Source of the DNA: Blasia pusilla
Lineage: Eukaryota > Marchantiophyta > Marchantiopsida > Blasiales
Reading direction: 5' to 3'
Length of the DNA: 64,000 nucleotides
Assembly (NCBI GenBank): GCA_050084515.1
Contig: CM114274.1
Location: 35,712,001 to 35,776,000, forward strand
Shown here: positions 58,645 to 64,000 of the stretch, one piece after another
Position numbering within the stretch: the first letter of the stretch is position 1
How the letters are laid out: every line of letters starts with the position of its first letter
Program-made: the position numbers and the translations under genes
Notes under the pieces: model-generated
Databases searched by the model: none
What the model saw: only the letters and a program-made list of their open reading frames with translations
What the model was told of the DNA's origin: nothing

Positions 58645-61600
58645 ATGGTCAAATACCGAAAGCACTTGGGTGCATTAGAATGCAATGGCATCCAAAATCC
58701 CATGCCTAGACCCTTCTTGAGTGAACATATGACATGGTATGGTCACAGAAAAGAGGCCCGGATACCGGCAGATAGGCTACTTGACTTCATCCATTGTGAG
58801 GAACACTGTCAACATTTTCAGACTACTTTTTGAAAAAGTAAGACTGATAAATCTGATATCGGCAATGTCACCATTCGAGACTGGTGCGCATATGGGCCAC
58901 AAGATTATAGGAAGATGTTTGGAGCTCTTTGCCTAACGAGGTTTATGATTCAGACCTTCGACGTAAAGGTAGCAGTCTAGAAAGCCATAGCAGACGCCTT
59001 GGATGTCAATTCCATTTTTCTGATCTTATGTCATTAGATCGTCTAGGTTGTTGTATGATGAGACATTTGCATTCTAAGCATGTAGACAACAAGGGCCATA
59101 TATGCCATGGAGACTTAGATAAGACGTCTGATATTGCAAACGCAATAGTTGCCCCTAAATTGAGCTTACATTGTAGGGACTTTGTTGAGCACCTATTGCG
59201 AGTAAATGTTAGCCCACTCAATATAATGAAAGAGCACAGGCGGTGGATTCGCGACCATATTTGGGAAAACCCCAACCAAGAGCATGCATGGAATAGGGAC
59301 GCCATGCTTAAGCCTTAAGACATTATGAACGTCAAGCATTCAATGCGAAGGTGAGAAGGGGGTTATGATGGAACCGATGATGCCACTACAATTCAACATT
59401 GGGTTCAAGCACATCCACACAATGTCATTTACTATAGGGAGGGTATCAGTAAGTTAGGGCAGCCTTTCTGCCTAGTGTTCTCTACACCTTGGATGCTTCA
59501 AAACCTGTTGGAGCTACGAAACGGTGGGGCTATATCTATGGACGCTACCCATGGCACAAACACATATGAGGTTAGTATTTATGTTCCTTTATCATAATCA
59601 TAAACATGTATACAAAGTGGTGTGTATGTTGTTCTGAAAGCTTGTCACTAAAATATCTCATATCATGTACCTTCCATTCTGAACACATCTATTTTTATGT
59701 TCACAGTACCAACTATTCACTTTGTTGGGATTTGACAAGTTCTACAACGGGTTGCCTTTGGTTTGGGCTATTCTTCAACGACATCAACATAATGATTTTG
59801 TGGACACATTGTCTAATATCAAGGATTGGGCAGATTGGTATGTAGGGAAAGATGGCGAGGGTAAAAGCTTATGTGAGTGGAAACCATGCTTCATTGTCGA
59901 TGACTCTAAAGAGAAGCAATCTGCAATCAAAGAAGTATTCCCCGGGGTTCCAATTGACTTATGTCTATGGCATGTGAGAAAAAATTGGTTAAAGAATTTA
60001 CATCAACGAGTGCGTTTCTGATTACAAAAGCATACATGAATAGAGACTTGGGTAGTGTCACGTACAGTCGTGACAAAGGTATGTTACTCCACATGAAGTG
60101 CATTTGTTCCCATGCTTTACTTTTGTTTGCTGGTGTCCTGGTTAAACGTTCCATCTTGTAACTTAGCATTCCTTTGTACTTTTTGCAGATACGGTGGATG
60201 CATCTTATCGATTCATTTGCAAGTGGGTAGGGACAGAGCGTCATTTTTTGAAATATTTTGTTAACTATTGACATCCAAAGATAGTCACTTGGGCAAAATG
60301 ATACCGTAAGCATGCAAGGTCCAACCAAGATACTAATGCTGCCATATAGAGGTGGCATCACACTCTTACAATGCATCTCACATCAAGCATGCCAACAAAG
60401 CCAACAAGGAAGCTCATATGGCTAGTGCAAATACTAACAAGTGAAATGGAAGAATTTTTCTAGTACATGGGCTTTTTGAAACGGACATGGTTAGAAATAA
60501 GGCTATACAAAGGTCATGCTAATGGCTATCCGCAGGGCTAAAACTATACCTGACGATCATGTCACGTTTCATTCCTTGAATGGGCGGAGATGTGCTCAGG
60601 TGAAGAGCACATCAAAGTCAGAAATATGGCATGATGTTGTGGATTATGATACTAAAGATGCAACCTGTACATGTGCACATGCCAACAAAGGATTCACTTG
60701 TCAACACCACATTTTATTGCATCCCCCCTTCCCCCCCTTTCAATTCCCCTTCAAATGCATGAGTTTTTTCCCATGTTTAGACATTGCCTTCAAATAGGGT
60801 GACAATGCTCAATGTTTTGACTTGACATGTGTCACGGCCATGCAGGTGAAATGCCTCCTCTTATGTGGGCACACAAAAGTGGACCTCTTGCAGTTTCTTG
60901 GTATACGCTTTGGAAGCAAAGCATGACGCTTGGAAAAATTGTTCCAAAAGCAATTGGATGAGGATCAACAGCTGGATGGCAAATGGACAAAGACAATTGG
61001 ACAAGATGGTTATATTGGAGATGCTCTTGATGTGATATATTCAAACTCTCTACATACAATCACCGAACAAGTTCAAGAAATGATGGAGAAGTGTATACAC
61101 GCAACTCTCGAAGTCCCATTTTTTTATGTCCTACTTGAACATCTCTTTCAACTTTTGCAGAAATATATAGGATCAATCCTGAACCTAAAGGCCAGAATCG
61201 AGACAAATACTCACACTTCTGCTAACGTCTATGACAATGTAGTCCACTTTCAAGAGACGTTTGATGGCAATCGCCAGCCAAATGACCGCCGCCTTTGTCG
61301 TAGAATGGATTGGCATGAGCGCATGTATGAGAGAAGGAGAACAGCCACTGTGAGGAGCAATCGACTTTCTTTCGATTTGCAGCAAGTGGAATCCTTTCAC
61401 AAGGTGAAGAAAAAAATTTCAGACTATGGAAGTTGAATTGGAAGCATGCAGCAATTTGGATTTGGAAGCTTTGGTGAGCCAACTTGACAATCCCATGGGC
61501 CTCTAGTGAACTCCACACCTCATCATAATTACAAAATAGTCAATCATATGAAGAGATCCAAAGTCGATGCCATCATGGACAACCTTCTTCAGAATGAACA

Positions 61601-61715
61601 TTTGGTTGGTGAGTTCCATGTAGTCAAAGATGGCATAGAGACCCAAGGAGTGTCTGGGCCAATTCCAACCCTATCCGACTCTGTCATAGTTATTGACTCC
61701 CAACATGTACCATAA
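58645..61715 (+). pseudogene. MULE transposase with SWIM zinc finger, copy 2 (decayed)
   Basis: It is homologous to copy 1 along its whole length, but on the opposite strand. The N-terminal part starts MVKYRKHLGALECNGIQNP. The core has NVSPLNIMKEHRRWI, GAISMDATHGTNTYE and FIVDDSKEKQSAIKEVFP, then CLWHVRKNWL near 59970. The SWIM finger CTCAHANKGFTCQHH is near 60670, and a C-terminal region runs to 61715. Intron 59573-59706 keeps a normal CAG acceptor, unlike copy 1. Damage: a stop replacing Q in MLKP*DIM near 59319, another in MRR*EGGY, a one-base loss after LHQRVRF near 60018, and further frame breaks. It cannot encode an active protein. Confidence 0.85.
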
Positions 61716-64000
61716 TACTTCTCAAGGTCAAGCTCACGTTTATGGCGGGTTCCTATTTTCTCCAAGATTAACACATGAATCGTGGTCTGCACGTATGCTT
61801 GTATTTTTTATACCCTAATACGGCAAGCCTACTTTACTCCAAGGTGTTATAAACCATATACTCTGGCATAGTTATTGAAGTATCCTGAACCTAAATTTAA
61901 ATGATGAATGTCCCACTGAATTTTATAGTGAGGGAAAGGGAAAAGGGAAGATGAACATAAGTGAACACATGAGAACATGTGTTCACAAGATGAGGTGTTT
62001 TATGTAAAATCTTAATTCATGACTACAATCTAGAGGAACGGTCATCGTTCTGTGCTTAAACATAATGGAACAACGTTGTACAATGATGAAGTAGAAAATG
62101 CAATCGTGCCCATTGTGTGGAGATTAGCGAGATTGGTCTGTTTCGTGTACGTTCGTATCGAATGTAATACAATACTCCAAATCCAAGTGTATAGAGGAAC
62201 AAGATCATGTTACTCCGAGTACGTATGCCCGTGGGTAGTATATCCTACGGAAACTCCGATTCTTTGTTCGACATGCATGCAAATAATATAGGTGATGCAA
62301 AACACCTTGTGTTGAAAACCTGTACAAACATAACCATATCATATTGGATTCCATACGGTTATACAGAGCGGTGTTGGGGATATCCCGGTGGAATAAAAAC
62401 CAAATGAAAGCATTTATCTTCGACCTCCAAAGTAGTTCCAACTACGGAGGATAGTTGTATCTAAAAGAAAATGACATCGAACCTCTCTTGACCCTACCCC
62501 TGAGGCACGTCCCTCTTCATAAACTTTTGGCGGCGTGTTATGTGGTGTCGCTATCTTAGTTATCACTACAACCTTCTCTACATATCATGCCGAATAAAGC
62601 AAGCCGTCTGGTTTGGTGATCCGTTGCCCCCTATTTTTGTAGCGGTTCCCCTATTGTGAATCCCTGCACCTCCAAGATGGTTGTAACTATGGATGTTAGT
62701 TGTAACTAAAGAAAATCGTCATCGATCATCTGTTTACCCTACCCGGATGCTTCTCCCTCTTTATAAAGTTGTGGCGATGTTTCAGATGATTAAGCTATTA
62801 TAGTCACGACCATAAGCCTTGGTACATGTGAAATGGAAAAGACTTGCTTAAGCCCTATCGAAACGTGTGCATCTTCCTATTGTGAATTCCTCCAATCTCG
62901 GAGGAACACACGATACAAGGTGTTCATGTCTTGAAGACGGCTGTCTTTGTGTTCATGCCTCATAGAGATTTCCGCTTGTTGTTCATGCTAGTATCCTTGG
63001 AACATATGAAGCCAATTCCTTGGGCCTATCCAGCTAGTATCCTTGGAACATATATTGTTGTGCATGTAGGTGGAATGTCAGGAGTGCAGCAGAAAGCTTC
63101 AAAGCTGTACCTACCATCAGATTTGAACCATACATGGAAAAGTGTCCCGAACCGGGAGGCTAATTTACCATTCATTTGTTCAATCCTAACCGGAAAACAA
63201 AAAACAACAATCATATAGTCTTGGTCCTAATGAGCCAAAAACATCGATCACATAGTCTTGGTCTAAATCGTGGGCATACATAGTCTTTAGTAACTACCCC
63301 TTACACTTGCACACAGTCAATAATCCAAAAAAATCCAGGCCATATAGGTCCAATAGGAAGTCCCAGAGTTGCCATTGCCATTGATCAACTCCATCCAGAT
63401 GGATAAGAAGCCAACAATACAACCGCAACTATCTACTTCCTATCTATTTCTTGCCTAAAGCAACATCATACTTCAAGATGGAAATTTTGCAGCATGACCA
63501 AAATGGCCTATTTACAAAGAACCAAGCCAATTCCTTGGGTCTATCCATCCACTACAAAATAAACCTGCACACACCAGGAGACAAAAGCATGGATGTGAGT
63601 CATTTAGAGCATTTCAATCGACTATACCATAATTACTCAAAGAAAAGTTGGGATTGCCTAGGGTAAAATTGCCTCGAATGCTTGAGGTCTTCACGCTGAA
63701 TTCTGGAAAATAAGGTTTCCAAAAAGCACTTCAAAACTTGGTAGGAAGGCATTTTAAAAAATGTAAGCCGTTGAATCATATCTGAGTAAAGCACAAAGTC
63801 TTGTGAGCAATTTTAAACAACCAACAACTGTCCATGTAGACAAAGAGACATCAGTTAAGGAGGAGCAAGAGAATATGCACTTACAAATGGAAACATATGA
63901 ACATGGATATGACACTAAAAAGCTGAAACCCACAGCCAACTCCAGAGATCACATGTTAGACAGTGGCCCACATTTTCAGAGGCAAGCACCGACTGTTGAG
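61716..64000. other. Downstream part of MULE copy 2, and window edge
   Basis: Two diverged copies of a block with TAGTTGTA, TAAAAGAAAATGACATCGAA-type sequence, GACCCTACCC and TCTTCATAAACTTTTGGCGG occur at about 62425-62545 and 62690-62780. Their counterpart lies at 33.65-33.78 kb in the large MULE. From 62.98 kb there are short duplications: CTAGTATCCTTGGAACATAT twice, and CCAATTCCTTGGGYCTATCCA at 63014 and 63529. No gene was recognised. By analogy with copy 1, an accessory gene could begin beyond the window. Confidence 0.4.

Overview
This window looks like nuclear DNA of a land plant with low gene density. The evidence is spliced genes with GT-AG introns up to 3.25 kb, a plant-type LITAF-domain (GILP-like) gene, Ty1/copia elements primed by initiator-Met tRNA, a Mutator-like (MULE) transposase with a SWIM zinc finger, and Helitron-type termini. 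The long, repeat-filled introns would suit a fern, lycophyte, gymnosperm or TE-rich bryophyte, but I cannot name the species from sequence alone.

Layout. 1-5 kb: AT-rich intergenic DNA with one Helitron-like relic. 5.0-9.5 kb, minus: a DUF924-family (PF06041) gene. Four exons could be traced with matching splice phases; the C-terminal exon was not found. 9.5-10.3 kb: a cluster of short non-autonomous Helitron-like elements next to that gene's 5' end. 10.7-15.45 kb, plus: copia element 1, with a 5-bp TSD and a decayed gag-pol. 19.88-22.53 kb, minus: copia element 2 of the same family, with its own TSD and a large internal deletion. 22.5-26.6 kb: intergenic DNA with small tandem repeats.

26.68-38.59 kb: a candidate MULE of about 11.9 kb. 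It has 87-88-bp terminal inverted repeats and the direct repeat GTGAGAGGC at both edges. It holds two convergent decayed genes. One is a multi-exon plus-strand gene with a C2H2 zinc finger, a SUMO-interaction-like motif and a basic tail. The other is a minus-strand MULE transposase with a SWIM finger. A second, more decayed copy of the transposase lies at 58.6-61.7 kb in the opposite orientation.

39.6-41.45 kb, plus: a two-exon gene for a 266-aa protein I do not recognise. 44.17-48.40 kb, minus: a complete three-exon GILP-like gene (193 aa). Its 3.25-kb first intron carries a LINE reverse-transcriptase relic, a (GT)n tract and many copies of an undescribed repeat that also occurs in an intron of the DUF924 gene. 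49.6-51.7 kb: more Helitron-like relics. 52.9-53.1 kb: two strong short hairpins. 55.73-56.44 kb: a roughly 0.7-kb imperfect palindrome. 57-58.6 kb and 61.7-64 kb: intergenic or MULE-associated repeats.

The most intact host genes are the GILP-like gene and the 266-aa gene, with the DUF924 gene partly resolved. They belong to no shared pathway that I can see. The most unusual object is the large two-gene MULE with its apparently undescribed zinc-finger partner gene.
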